NCBI RefSeq assembly: GCF_000092185.1
Contig: NC_014160.1
Span: 1,240,001-1,304,000 of the forward strand
Direction of reading: 5' to 3'
DNA length: 64,000 nt
Source of the DNA: Thermosphaera aggregans DSM 11486
Lineage (GTDB): Archaea; Thermoproteota; Thermoprotei_A; Sulfolobales; Desulfurococcaceae
In this document: piece after piece, positions 34,378 through 43,697 of the stretch
Layout of the letters: each line of letters opens with the position of its first letter
Position numbering within the stretch: the stretch's first letter is position 1
Notes under the pieces: model-generated
Told to the model about the DNA's origin: nothing
The model's database searches: none
The model's input: the letters and a program-made list of their open reading frames with translations, nothing else
Made by a program: the position numbers and the translations under genes

Positions 34378-34548
34378 ATGTCTGGGGAGAAGGATAGGGA
34401 GAAGCGCGGGAAGCTCGTTCACGCAGTCACCACAGGCGTTTTCCTAATAGGTCTCGCAATACTGTTCTACCTGGACGCTTTCTGGCCCTGGATACTGGCT
34501 CTTGTAGGTGTATTCATAATATTGGAAGCATTGCTCAAACCGAAATAG
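34378..34548 (+). CDS. small two-helix membrane protein, 56 aa
   Basis: Begins MSGEKDREKRGKLV, then two closely spaced hydrophobic helices (TGVFLIGLAILFYLDAFW and PWILALVGVFIILEALL) and a KPK end. The pattern resembles the LiaF/LiaI-type transmembrane segment, in which a Trp-Pro turn joins two helices. The ATG directly follows the TAA of the glycosylase gene, which supports translation of both. Function unknown. Confidence 0.7.
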   Translation: MSGEKDREKRGKLVHAVTTGVFLIGLAILFYLDAFWPWILALVGVFIILEALLKPK

Positions 34549-34715
34549 TGTCCAATAGGGTATCCCTCCAGGCTTATGCACGTTTTCTGAGGGGTTAACG
34601 TGTAAGTACTGAAGCTTCCGGTTCCTCCTAATCGGCATTCCACGATAGCAGGAGCTTAGGAAGTCCTGCTTTGGATTCATTCTAACAAGGACTTGTTGTT
34701 TTAAGCTCCAGGATT

Positions 34716-34727
34716 CTTTTATATATC
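34716..34727 (+). promoter_or_regulatory. TATA box of the glycosyltransferase island
   Basis: CTTTTATATATC, 20-31 bp before ATG 34747, so the transcript is nearly leaderless, although a GGTGG sits just before the ATG. Confidence 0.55.
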
Positions 34728-34746
34728 ATAGCATTTATGGTGGCTG

Positions 34747-35702
34747 ATGTTGCGGAAAATCTGTGTTTACGGAACAGTTTACAACAATGTCCCTACGGTC
34801 GAGGAGAGCATTAAGTCGGTTTGGAAACCCGAGTATGAAATCGTGATAGTGGATAACTACTCCACTGATGGCACATGGGAGAAACTGCTAGGGCTTAGAA
34901 AGGAGTATAATCTTAGAGCTTACAGGTACAGATGTAGCAGAGGGCTCGGCAGAAACATAGCTCTTCACATGTGTCCAGAAAACTCCATAACAGCATACTT
35001 CGATTTAGATACAAGGTATAATTATGCATATCATAAAATAATTGAAGCGTCCCAAGCCTACGGCTCTATGTCAGCCCCCGGCTTAGTGGTCGTTGAAAAA
35101 GAGTTCGCTCTCAGGAGAGGTGAGTGAGAGATTTGAATGCTGGAGAAGACTCGGACTTCGCAGTCAAAATATATCCTAGGGCTTACGTCCCGGTGATCGT
35201 TGGTGAGAACGCTAGCCCAGGGCTCGCGTCTATCTGGCGAGAGAAGAGATATGCGAAAAGGCTGATTAAAATCCATCTCGACAGTAGCATAGCTTATGGT
35301 TTAAACCCTTACAACCTTCTAATGATGGGGTCGAAGAGACTGACAATACTATCACCTCTTCTACTACCGTATGCCAGGTTCATGAGGGTCCACAACTACT
35401 ATGATGCACTCCCAACTTTCTCGATAGAGAACTTGGAAAGGCTGAGCCGTGTAATCCCGCCTCGTGAGATAGGGATAAGGGAAGACTTGTTCTTCCTCAA
35501 CACGGATTACCTGGCTTGTAGAGCAGTGAATGAGTGTTCGATCCTGGACGAGATGGTTAAAACAATCGTCTCGCCACCAATCATAAAGCTTGAAGGCTTG
35601 AGCAAAATATACTGGAAGACATATTTCAAGTCACTAGACCATCTTTTCATGGCAATCCCACAAGGGCTTGTTAAACGTGGGAAAATAAGTGTGGTGACAT
35701 AG
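34747..35702 (+). pseudogene. family 2 glycosyltransferase split by a one-base frameshift
   Basis: Two frames together make one GT2 enzyme. The first (34747-35127) has the GT-A nucleotide-binding part: VYNNVPTVEESIKSV, VIVDNYSTDGTWE and the DxD site YFDLDTRYN. The second (35124-35702) starts with RDLNAGEDSDFAVKI, the acceptor-side GED motif. They meet at GAGTGAGAG, where adding one G would give GEWRDLNAGED in a single frame. This means a deletion of one base, a sequencing error, or a coupled split pair with a GTGA overlap. The last 190 residues show no membrane segments. Likely acceptor is a lipid or protein glycan. Confidence 0.75.
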
Positions 35703-35703
35703 T

Positions 35704-36843
35704 GTGAAAACAATAATCTTCCACCCGCTTCTAGAAGTGGGAGGCGGGGCTGAGAAGCTCGCGCTCGAGATGCATAGAGCTCTTCTCGAACTGGGCTACG
35801 AGTCAAGGCTGATCACCTTCGTTATTGACGAGGAAAGGCTTGAAAAAACTGTTGAACTATTAACCCCGGGGTTTAAACCCGTACTAGATGTTTACGAATT
35901 ACCATTGTACAGTGAGTTATTGGATACCCTAACGTTAGGTTTAACTCGTGGTAGGCTGGTGATGTTAAGAAGGGCTTTGCTAATTAAAACCCTGCTCAGT
36001 CATGTTAAGAGGAACCCCGGGGAATTATTCATAGATACAGCCTCCCATGTTCCAACGCCCGTAGACATAGCGTATGTTCACGTCCCTCTCGTACTACCCT
36101 CCGTTAACACCGGGTTGGTGAGGAAAACCTATAACTGGCTTGTGAGAAGGGTCGCTGATTCTCTAACAGGCGATACAGGGCTTGTCCTCGTTAACAGTTC
36201 ATGGACTAGGAGAGTGTTCGAATCAGTCTACGGGTCAAGGTATAGGGTGAGGGTTCTCCACCCTCCCGTGGATGTGGAATACTTCTACAGCAATAATGCG
36301 AAAAGGGATAAATTGATTGTTACTGTGTCAAGGTTCAGCCCCGAGAAGAAGCTTGAAAGCATTCTTACGGTAGCAAGGCACCTAACCGACTACAAGTTCT
36401 ACATCATAGGGTCTGCGACGAGGGCTTCGGGAAAAGTGTTGGCGGAGCTCAGGAGGAGGATTGAGAGGAATGGTCTTGAAAACGTTGAGATTAAGACTAA
36501 CATGCCGAGAGTCGAGTTGAAAGCGGTCTTGGCGAGAGCAATGTTCTACCTGCACCCACCTTACCCAGAGCACTTCGGGCTCTCCGTGGCCGAGGCTGTT
36601 GCAGCTGGAGCTATCCCAATTGTTTACAAGGATGGAGGGGCTTGGACTGATATTGTGTCAGTTATCGCACAGGACTTAGGGTACGTCAAGATCGAAGAAG
36701 TACCTGGAATAGTCAGAAGGTTTGAGGATAAATTCGAGCTAGTTAACCAGCTCAGAACCCGTGGGCATGAAGTAGCTTCACGATTTAAGTATGAAAACTT
36801 TAAGCATGGAGTTGCTGAAGTAATTAAACAATTCAACCCTTAA
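35704..36843 (+). CDS. family 4 glycosyltransferase (ALG2/ALG11-like)
   Basis: GT-B fold enzyme of 379 residues for transfer of sugar from a nucleotide or lipid donor. The N-terminus IIFHPLLEVGGGAEKLALEM is the typical glycine-rich opening. The C-terminal half has VSRFSPEKKLESIL and the donor-binding EX7E-type segment PPYPEHFGLSVAEAVAAGAI. Relatives act on lipid-linked oligosaccharides for N-glycosylation. GTG 35704 starts 2 bp after the frameshifted GT2 frame, so they are co-transcribed. Confidence 0.88.
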   Translation: MKTIIFHPLLEVGGGAEKLALEMHRALLELGYESRLITFVIDEERLEKTVELLTPGFKPVLDVYELPLYSELLDTLTLGLTRGRLVMLRRALLIKTLLSHVKRNPGELFIDTASHVPTPVDIAYVHVPLVLPSVNTGLVRKTYNWLVRRVADSLTGDTGLVLVNSSWTRRVFESVYGSRYRVRVLHPPVDVEYFYSNNAKRDKLIVTVSRFSPEKKLESILTVARHLTDYKFYIIGSATRASGKVLAELRRRIERNGLENVEIKTNMPRVELKAVLARAMFYLHPPYPEHFGLSVAEAVAAGAIPIVYKDGGAWTDIVSVIAQDLGYVKIEEVPGIVRRFEDKFELVNQLRTRGHEVASRFKYENFKHGVAEVIKQFNP

Positions 36844-37308
36844 ATTAATGGGAACCACGGGTTTCTCTAAAGAACACTCCCAGCTGACGCGGTACTGGAA
36901 GTAGCTTTTTCATTGGAAATACGACTGTGAACAAGGTTTACCAATGCTATTCTGTCGATTAACCGTTTCCCGCTGGTTCGGCGATGAGGTTGAAATACTT
37001 GTTTTGAGCGGTGCACTAGGGTTGGATTCACTCTCTTCTTCAACGACCAGGAAGCCTACTGGGGGTTATTAAAGAATCTTTAAGGTCTGTGTTTAACGCT
37101 TTCATACTGGTGTAGCGTAATTATGATATAGTTGTTGTAAGCCGGGGTTAGGTGCCATAGGGTTTAAAGCTTCAGAACTTTAAGACATCACCGATTTGAA
37201 GATATTAATCGGGGGGAGATAAGTAGATAGGTACTAAAGAAATCAGTATACGTGGGCGAGCACCGAGTATTTTTGCAAAAGGTATCCTGATTCATCATGA
37301 GGAGTCAG
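36844..37308. other. 465-bp intergenic region between convergent glycosyltransferases
   Basis: No gene supported and no long open frame of coding character. The sequence is AT-rich with a GGGGGAGATAA stretch near 37211. It lies between the ends of two convergent GT4 genes, so transcription terminates here from both sides. I see no tRNA or repeat. Confidence 0.4.
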
Positions 37309-38613
37309 CTATTTTCGCCACATCCCCTCTACTAGCTTGTAAATCAATCCAACTTCCTCGGACATTATTTCCTCCCAGGACTTAATCTTAGGGGGTTCCA
37401 CCGCGACAACGCCTTTCTCTAAAATGTCAATGGCCTTCACCGTTAACGCCTCAAGATCCCATTCCTCGACCAACTCCACACCAGGCAACCCACCATAATA
37501 GATCTCAATGGCCGGTATCTTGTAAGCTACGACTGGAGTGTTGAGATATAAGGATTCTAGGACAGCATAGGAAAAAGAATCTACGTGGCTTGGGTAGAGC
37601 ATGAGCTTTGCTTTTGCAACTATTTCAAACCTTTTCTCTCTCGGGACAAACCCGGTGAAAGCAACCTTGTCCCCTATTCCTAGCTTTCTGCAAACCCTCT
37701 TAATGCGTAAATAAGATGGAAGAGGTATGTTTCCAGTTATAACCAGTTTAAGGTCTGGAAACCTTTTCGAGATATATTTAAAGGTGATTAAAGCCTCTAT
37801 AAGGCCTTTATCAGCCGTTGCCCTTCCACCGAAAACCACATAGTTTCCTTTTTCTCCAACATTATTCTTGATTCTCTGCATAGCTTCTAAGTCTTTTTCA
37901 TCGAGTGATACTCCGGGATCAAGGCTTTTCGCTCTGTTTAGCCATTCATTCCCCATCTCCACGGGTATGGCTTTCGATACGCATAACACTAGATCGTATT
38001 TCCTCAGTCGATTTTCAAGTCGGGAACTACGCAAATACCCTATGAGAGAATATCTAACTATTGCCTCACTCTCAAACATCACCTCCTCAAGTGGTGAGCT
38101 ACTTATTGATTTCCTCCATAACAACGATGCTTTAAGGATGTTTGAGAGCCTCTTTCTAGAACCATAGAATGGGGGAAGCTGGAGAAGAACCATGCTACGA
38201 GCATTAAAATATTCTGCGAGAACCCCTCCAGCATGAACAGCATCCCAGACTTCGTGGAGAGAAATCACAACTTCATACTGCGCGGCGTTTACTTTCAGTT
38301 GTACCGAGCCTGGAATTATAATTGCTAAATTTTCTAAAACCCCCTTAGAATTAGCGATCTCACCCAGTTTGTAGAATATTCTAGATAGGTTTGAGTATCC
38401 TCCAAGCTTTACACCAGTATTCCTTAGCTCTGTCAGGAAGCCCAGGGAGGCCTGTAATAATCTTTTATCACCCCATAATCCCCAGGGAATAAAAAGGTAA
38501 GTATCGAAGAATTTTGCATACTCTTTTAAAGAACGCGTAGCGCGAAGACCCCCACCGGTTAAGGGCGAGGGATTGGCGACAACTAGCATGCTAGGTTTTT
38601 TCTTTACATCCAT
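37309..38613 (-). CDS. family 4 glycosyltransferase
   Basis: GT-B enzyme of 434 residues. The start (PSMLVVANPSPLTGGGLRAT) has the glycine-rich donor/acceptor loop; the C-terminal half has VVFGGRATADKGLIEALITF, LVITGNIPLPSYL and the PSHVDSFSYAVLESLYLNT segment with the conserved glutamate. The region is clearly more AT-rich than the ribosomal genes around it. It is alone on its strand, convergent with the other GT4. Substrate unknown; surface-glycan synthesis is likely. Confidence 0.85.
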   Translation of the reverse strand: MDVKKKPSMLVVANPSPLTGGGLRATRSLKEYAKFFDTYLFIPWGLWGDKRLLQASLGFLTELRNTGVKLGGYSNLSRIFYKLGEIANSKGVLENLAIIIPGSVQLKVNAAQYEVVISLHEVWDAVHAGGVLAEYFNARSMVLLQLPPFYGSRKRLSNILKASLLWRKSISSSPLEEVMFESEAIVRYSLIGYLRSSRLENRLRKYDLVLCVSKAIPVEMGNEWLNRAKSLDPGVSLDEKDLEAMQRIKNNVGEKGNYVVFGGRATADKGLIEALITFKYISKRFPDLKLVITGNIPLPSYLRIKRVCRKLGIGDKVAFTGFVPREKRFEIVAKAKLMLYPSHVDSFSYAVLESLYLNTPVVAYKIPAIEIYYGGLPGVELVEEWDLEALTVKAIDILEKGVVAVEPPKIKSWEEIMSEEVGLIYKLVEGMWRK

Positions 38614-39251
38614 GAAAATACACCATGATATCTGAATTGAACACTTGCATCTGACACATGCCGGGGCTAGGATTTACTTACACTACTAATTCCTTAAATT
38701 CATATTTTAAGGAAAAACGCTACACAGTGCTTCTTCAATATTGTAAAATAGCTTGACATTATTTTGAGTTCACATGGATTGTAATCTGCCTAGTCGGTAA
38801 GTTGGAATGGTTGACGCTTACATTTCGAAGTTCTTTCACATCAGCTTTATTTATATTCCCGTAGTGGAGAAGGCAGGTTGCTTTAAACGTCTTGAACGTT
38901 TTCCCTATATTGAAGAGTTATGCGTAAATATTTTGGTTCGGAGTAGTGTTTTCGCCGTGAACGCTGTATAGGATTTTTGTTTATTCATGTTAATGAATTT
39001 TGTAGTGCTTCGCGACCAGTAGAGCACTTAAATAATCTTCATGGAGTTAGTCAAGACATCCGTGCACCGGTCTTATTAAAAGCTTGAATAAGCTTACATC
39101 AACCAGTATTGTATAAGCGAGGTTATGAGCAGTTGTTAAGCCACGATGACTGCTGAACACCAAGTATGTGTAGAGTCTCCATCAACAGGTATTTTCAAGC
39201 AAGTTAGTGGACGGTCCATGAAGGGGTTTACGCTTCTAGAGCTAATGATCC
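38614..39251. other. 638-bp AT-rich intergenic region
   Basis: No supported gene. The first part holds the promoter of the minus-strand GT4. The rest is AT-rich with short palindromic bits, such as AAGCTT around 39081-39096, and no repeat array. The right end includes TTTAAATACC (39268-39277), a TATA-like element pointing to 39252-39824. It could be a decayed gene. Confidence 0.4.
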
Positions 39252-39824
39252 GTGCCTTGGCGACAAGGTTTAAATACCTCCTCGGACTGGACTGACCGAC
39301 TGGGATGGTTTGGATTTTCCGGATGGTCTCGGAGCAGGGGTTGGCGTTCAAAGAAGCTGTCTGTTGCTGGGAGGGATATCGAAGGGCTTTCAAGCTTTTT
39401 CATCGGAACAGTGGTGGATTTTAGCAGGGAGAGGTTCGAGGTTTTAAGGAATAGTGCGTTAAGGGTGGTTAGTGCTGGGAGGTCGTACTTGCTTGTTGGA
39501 AAGCATTTTGTCGCTATTCCCAGGACACGCTGGTGGAAGAACAAGGTTTTAAACGTCTTGAGCACGGATTCAGGGGAGGATGTTGCCGAGCTTCCTTTCG
39601 AACCGGGGCAGTGCGATTATATCTACATAAATGAGTTCAGCGTCAAGGCAGGGGAGGATGGCAGAATTGTTTTCAACCGGATCTGCTTCTACAAGGAATA
39701 CACTATTGCCGTGGGGCTGGCGATAGGCCCGAAGAACGCGGAGCTACTGGATGAGGAGGTTTTGAAAATAATACTTCCCCATCTAGACTTCCGGCTCATG
39801 GACAATGCTTTCAGACCAATGTAG
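39252..39824 (+). CDS. hypothetical protein, 190 aa (start uncertain)
   Basis: No family recognised. The frame from about residue 50 on reads like a real protein (GTVVDFSRERFEVLRNS, LVGKHFVAIPRTRWWKNK, CDYIYINEFSVKAGEDG, KIILPHLDFRLMDN). The first 35 residues are Trp- and Arg-rich and unlike protein, and a TATA-like element lies inside them. The true start may be GTG 39411 (about 137 residues). No signal or membrane segment is seen. Confidence 0.55.
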   Translation: MPWRQGLNTSSDWTDRLGWFGFSGWSRSRGWRSKKLSVAGRDIEGLSSFFIGTVVDFSRERFEVLRNSALRVVSAGRSYLLVGKHFVAIPRTRWWKNKVLNVLSTDSGEDVAELPFEPGQCDYIYINEFSVKAGEDGRIVFNRICFYKEYTIAVGLAIGPKNAELLDEEVLKIILPHLDFRLMDNAFRPM

Positions 39825-39986
39825 CGGTTCAGCCCTGCCTGTCTCAGCGGTGAGAAGCTTGCTTGGTAATAACGCCTGAAGTATCATTAAGCACGGGTTT
39901 ACCCACGAATTTTCTCTCGTAAAAGCTTAAGCTACGCTACGTTTTAACAAGGCTTGAGACCAGTTTTTGTCTTCTCAGCCATGAAC

Positions 39987-40051
39987 TCCCGAGCCATTGA
40001 TCCCCGGGAGGGTTCGCTAACCCATCCATTAAGCCGTGTGCTGGCTCGGGA
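39987..40051. repeat. 10-bp inverted repeat with nested hairpin
   Basis: TCCCGAGCCA and TGGCTCGGGA pair perfectly around an inner stem GGGTT/AACCC. It lies just beyond the 3' end of the permease gene on the minus strand and may be its terminator or a small structured RNA. Confidence 0.55.
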
Positions 40052-40060
40052 TTATGGGGG

Positions 40061-41166
40061 CTATTGTCTCCAGACGGTGTTTCCAGCTATGTATGCCGTG
40101 ATTGTTGAAATTGCTATCGTGGTTGCAACGTACACTGCTGCTTTTCTGAGCCCGAAAACTCTTGATATGGCGAGCCAGTTCGGCAGGCTCTCGCCGGGTC
40201 CTGCGAGTAATAGTCCCAGGGCCGGCCCCTTCCCCATGCCTAGCGTGATAAGTGTTTTCACGAACGGGGCTTCCGTCATCGTGGCGAAGTAGGAGACTGC
40301 TCCTATTAACGTGGCGAGGAAACTTGATGTCAGGGAGGAGCCTCCCAGGTATGTTTCAACAAATTCTCGAGGTATCAGCTTTCCTATTACGCCGACCACG
40401 AAGACTCCTGCCAGCAGTAACGGGAGGATTTGCCTCACAAACCACCATGTCTCGCGGAGCCATATGTTAACCTCGTCGCTGCTCAGCCTTCTAAACGCGT
40501 AATAAACCGCTACGGCTAGGATCGCGAGGAATAGTTCCACCTTGAAGACGTAGGGGTTTCCAAGGTATGCTTGCTCGGGGAGCAGTTTGTGAAGAGATAG
40601 CCCGCCAAGGTAGTTCGGGATGAGCAGGGAGAGGGCTAGGAGCGTCAGCAAGACCAGTATTCCGCGCTCTATAACGACCCCCGTGTTCGATGAATGGGGA
40701 GCGGGCTTGGCCCTTGCCCACCTAGCGTTCTCATCCTTCCTGAACACTGTGCTCATGACTAGTCCTACAATAACGCCCGTGAGCATTGCCGCTGCGAGGC
40801 GTGCGGCCGCCATGTCGAATCCTAGGACAGCGCCCGTGTAGGTTAAAGCTAGTATGTTGGCTGCAGGAGTGACCCAGAGGATTACGAACGCCGGCCCTAT
40901 GCTACCCCCTTCCTGTAGAGGCCTGAGGCAATGGGTATTACGGTGCAGGAGCATGCGGCCACGAACATCCCGGCTGCTGAGGCCAGTGGGAGTGAGACAC
41001 GCTTCCTCGTCTCAGAGCCTAAATACCTTATGATAACATCCCTCGGCAGGAACGCCACGATAGCTCCTGCCAGCAGGAATGCTGGCACGAGGCAGGTTAG
41101 AACGTGATAGCCCACGTAGTCTACGAGGGCTTCTAAACCGCTCGCTAACAGGCCGGAGATGTTCAA
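40061..41166 (-). pseudogene. COG0701-type permease interrupted by a frameshift
   Basis: A membrane permease of the ArsP/DUF318 type. The N-terminal frame (40897-41166) has the family motif CSCTVIPIASGLYRKG; the C-terminal frame (40061 to about 40905) resumes with GPAFVILWVTPAANILALTY and has about seven more helices. They join at a run of five G on the minus strand (C in plus, about 40904-40908); a sixth G would restore one open frame of about 370 residues reading YRKGGSIGPAF. Either a real inactivation, a homopolymer error or -1 slippage. The thioredoxin-like gene upstream is its usual partner. Confidence 0.8.
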
Positions 41167-41178
41167 GCCTTAAACCCC

Positions 41179-41463
41179 TTAACCCTGCACATCCCTTGAG
41201 AGGAAGCTTCTCAGCAACTTCTCAAGCTCCTTCTCCGATGGAACCCTCCCCTGGAACTTTACCTCTCCGTTCACAGCAATCGCGGGGGATATTAAAACAC
41301 CATACTTATCCAGCACGTCATCAGAGTTGATATCCTTCTTAACCACTTCAACACTTCCACGAACCCCAAGCCTATTCACAACCTTGTTGACAATGTACAA
41401 TGCCGCGCTGCACCGGGGGCATGGGGGTTCAGGCCCCAAAACCTCTATGACGACTTCAGGCAT
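41179..41463 (-). CDS. thioredoxin-like small redox protein
   Basis: A 94-residue thioredoxin-fold protein with the active site PPCPRCSA (CxxC), the cis-Pro loop ISPAIAVNG and a final helix. This is the type often called redox-active disulfide protein 2, which is commonly encoded next to COG0701 permeases; here it starts 12 bp before the permease. It may deliver electrons or metal to the transporter. Confidence 0.88.
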   Translation of the reverse strand: MPEVVIEVLGPEPPCPRCSAALYIVNKVVNRLGVRGSVEVVKKDINSDDVLDKYGVLISPAIAVNGEVKFQGRVPSEKELEKLLRSFLSRDVQG

Positions 41464-41895
41464 AACCCCACCTGGAAGAATTTAATCAAGAAGCATGAAT
41501 AAAAGGCCTTCGCGCCAGGGCTTGCAGAGTAGAGCTCGAACTAAAGATATGAGACCCGAGGAGGTTTGGGAGAAACTAGGGGTCAGCCGGTTGTGAATTA
41601 AGCCCCAGGATTTGGAAAACACTCGCTGACTCAACCAGCCGCAATAGGAGCAGTGCTAAAGCCGTCTCATAACGATCAAGGCTACAGAAATTCCCGTAGC
41701 CGCGACAGTGCTTCCAGCAAGTAGTAGCGGCGGCTATGCGACAGGGTATGGCAGACTCCCGCTTCGTGTTAGGTCGTAGCGGCCCCCAGTACCATGTTTC
41801 CAGGTTCCTTGGATAAGCGTTACGACACATGGTTTTAAGAGAGGACCTGGTAAACAAATCTTGAGCTATTGGCGGGGGAGAAGTGTTGGAGGAGT
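41464..41895. other. 432-bp intergenic region
   Basis: No supported gene. A hairpin GGCTAC/GTAGCC lies at 41680-41701, and the section 41571-41790 is GC-rich with open frames that look random. Nothing resembles a tRNA, RNase P or SRP RNA. Confidence 0.35.
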
Positions 41896-42396
41896 TTAAA
41901 CTGCTTGAACACTCTCCTGGCTTTCAAACCTGTACATTCCACCGGAGATGAGGAGCTTGGCCTTCTCCGGCTCATACTTCCAGTCAGGCGGTAGAACACC
42001 CGTTCTCTTATAGTATTTCACCAGCCTGTGTATCTTGGATTCAACCTCTATCAAGCCCTTCTTACTGTGATAGTCCTTCGGGTGCTCGTCGAGATGCCTC
42101 CTCAGGTTAACAGCCTTCTGCATGAGAGCCATCAAGTCCTCGGGGATGACTATTTTAACACCGTGCTTCTCAAGTATCTGGGCGAGCTTCTTCCCCGTGA
42201 CCTGCTTCACAAGGGGTATGCCGTACTGGTCCCGTAGCAAAACCCCTATCATGGATGGAGTATAGCCTTTCTTAGCGAGCTCCACCACGAGGAGCTCAAC
42301 ATCGCTAGGGCTCATGTCAAGCTTTAGCCATCTCGGCGGCCCCGCCCTGGCAGGTCTGTTTGAGTGTGACTGACCCTTATCCCTCTTCTTGTTCAT
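41896..42396 (-). CDS. rps15: 30S ribosomal protein S15
   Basis: uS15, 166 residues, longer than bacterial forms through an N-terminal archaeal/eukaryotic extension. [20 protein letters not shown] and the central [20 protein letters not shown] match the family. It is the downstream gene of the Kae1/Bud32/RdgB group, separated by 61 bp from rdgB. Confidence 0.96.
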   Translation of the reverse strand: MNKKRDKGQSHSNRPARAGPPRWLKLDMSPSDVELLVVELAKKGYTPSMIGVLLRDQYGIPLVKQVTGKKLAQILEKHGVKIVIPEDLMALMQKAVNLRRHLDEHPKDYHSKKGLIEVESKIHRLVKYYKRTGVLPPDWKYEPEKAKLLISGGMYRFESQESVQAV

Positions 42397-42457
42397 AAAG
42401 ACACCTTATCCGTAAACACTGCTATATTGGAATCCATATTAAAAACGGGTTTTAAAT

Positions 42458-43030
42458 TTATTCAGGCGCCCTCAGGTACTCCCCGAGGGTTTTGAAAACG
42501 CTCCGGAGGGCCCTCGCTCTGTGGCTCACCCTGTTCTTTTCCTCAACACTCATCTCGGCGAAGGTTTTATCGTAACCATCGGGTATGAAAATCGGGTCAA
42601 AGCCGAAGCCTCCAACCCCTCTGGCCTCGTACGCCACTGCCCCGCACACTTCTCCAACACCCGTTATCAGGAACGGCTCGTAAACGAGGACTGCAACAGA
42701 TTTGAAGCAAGCACTCCTATCCTCCACACCCTCCATGAGCTTGAGCAGCCCCGCATACCCTATGGTCTTGTAAACATAGCTACTGTACGGCCCTGGGAAA
42801 CCGTTGAGTGCTTTAACAAACAAGCCCGCGTCCTCAACCAGTACGGGCACGCCCAACTCCATGTAGGCTGTTAAAGCAGCATGCTTCGCAACCTCCTCGA
42901 GGCTGTCGGACTGGATTTCTCTCTTAACCCCCGGGCACTGCTTAAGGATCACGCCGTGCTCTCTCGCAATAGCCTCCGCCTCAGCATACTTGTGCCTGTT
43001 CCCCGTTGCAAAGCATATTTCACGATACAT
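42458..43030 (-). CDS. rdgB: XTP/dITP pyrophosphatase (Ham1/RdgB)
   Basis: House-cleaning enzyme that hydrolyses dITP and XTP, 190 residues. The opening ICFATGNRHKYAEAEAIA has the family SFATGNxxK signature, and VLVEDAGLFVKALNGFPGPY and the FGFDPIFIPDGYDKTFAEM segment complete the active site. It overlaps bud32 by 11 bp. Confidence 0.94.
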   Translation of the reverse strand: MYREICFATGNRHKYAEAEAIAREHGVILKQCPGVKREIQSDSLEEVAKHAALTAYMELGVPVLVEDAGLFVKALNGFPGPYSSYVYKTIGYAGLLKLMEGVEDRSACFKSVAVLVYEPFLITGVGEVCGAVAYEARGVGGFGFDPIFIPDGYDKTFAEMSVEEKNRVSHRARALRSVFKTLGEYLRAPE

Positions 43031-43697
43031 ACCTATCCCTCATGACAGTCTTCCTCAACTCCCTGTCAACATACCTCCCCCTAACCCTTACTTCGAGAAA
43101 CCTTTTCCTGACCTCCTCGAAAACACCGCTGTACCACTGCTTGTAGCTTTCTAGGAAGCGGTTCATGAACTCCTCGGCTATCCCGGGATGCATCGCCTGA
43201 AGGTTCCTGTAGAGAAGGTGGAGATCTATAGCGTACTCTTCAACATCATCGCTGTAGCCTGCGAGCCCGAAGTCTATTATGTAAACCCTTCCCCCGCCGT
43301 ACAGGGTGTTGGCAAGGGTTAGGTCCCCATGGTAAATCCTGTTGGAGTGCATTACTGCAACCTGCCTCCCAAGATCCCCTGCAACCATCCCCAGCTCCTC
43401 ACGGCCCATCGAGTCGACAAGGCTTGACAACGGAACCCCGTCCACATACTCTAACACTAGGATTCCTCTTGAAACATCAACTATCACAGGGAATGGGACG
43501 TTGAGCCCGAGGCTTCTTAAATGAGACAGTATCCTGGCCTCAACCCTTGTCCTATACTCCTTGAAAACCTTGTTGAAGGCTTCATGCCTGTAAGGCTTGT
43601 CAAGCCTTTTCTTAACAATGCAGTCTAAACCCAGGATCCTGGCCCTGTATAAAACCGCTTCAGCCCCCTTGTTAAAATAATCTACCCTCTCAGCCAC
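43020..43697 (-). CDS. bud32: KEOPS kinase/ATPase Bud32
   Basis: Minimal RIO/piD261-type kinase of 225 residues that activates Kae1 in t6A synthesis. Visible are the N-lobe lysine (LGLDCIVKKR), HRIYHGDLTLANTLY-type catalytic loop (IYHGDLTLAN), and VYIIDFGLAG (DFG). The C-terminal basic tail (GRYVDRELRKTVMRDRYVS) contacts tRNA in homologs. It overlaps kae1 by 16 bp, consistent with the frequent fusion of the two in other archaea. Confidence 0.94.
   Translation of the reverse strand: MAERVDYFNKGAEAVLYRARILGLDCIVKKRLDKPYRHEAFNKVFKEYRTRVEARILSHLRSLGLNVPFPVIVDVSRGILVLEYVDGVPLSSLVDSMGREELGMVAGDLGRQVAVMHSNRIYHGDLTLANTLYGGGRVYIIDFGLAGYSDDVEEYAIDLHLLYRNLQAMHPGIAEEFMNRFLESYKQWYSGVFEEVRKRFLEVRVRGRYVDRELRKTVMRDRYVS

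Noticed and set aside
38614-39251. Replication origin
   Set aside because: AT-rich and non-coding, but no origin-recognition-box repeats and no orc1/cdc6 gene nearby.
36844-39251. Insertion sequence remnants in the glycosyltransferase island
   Set aside because: No transposase-like frame, terminal inverted repeats or target duplications could be seen.
41571-41857. Minus-strand reading frame of about 93 codons
   Set aside because: The translation is random in look, with no family motif, and overlaps a non-coding gap; no RBS or promoter.
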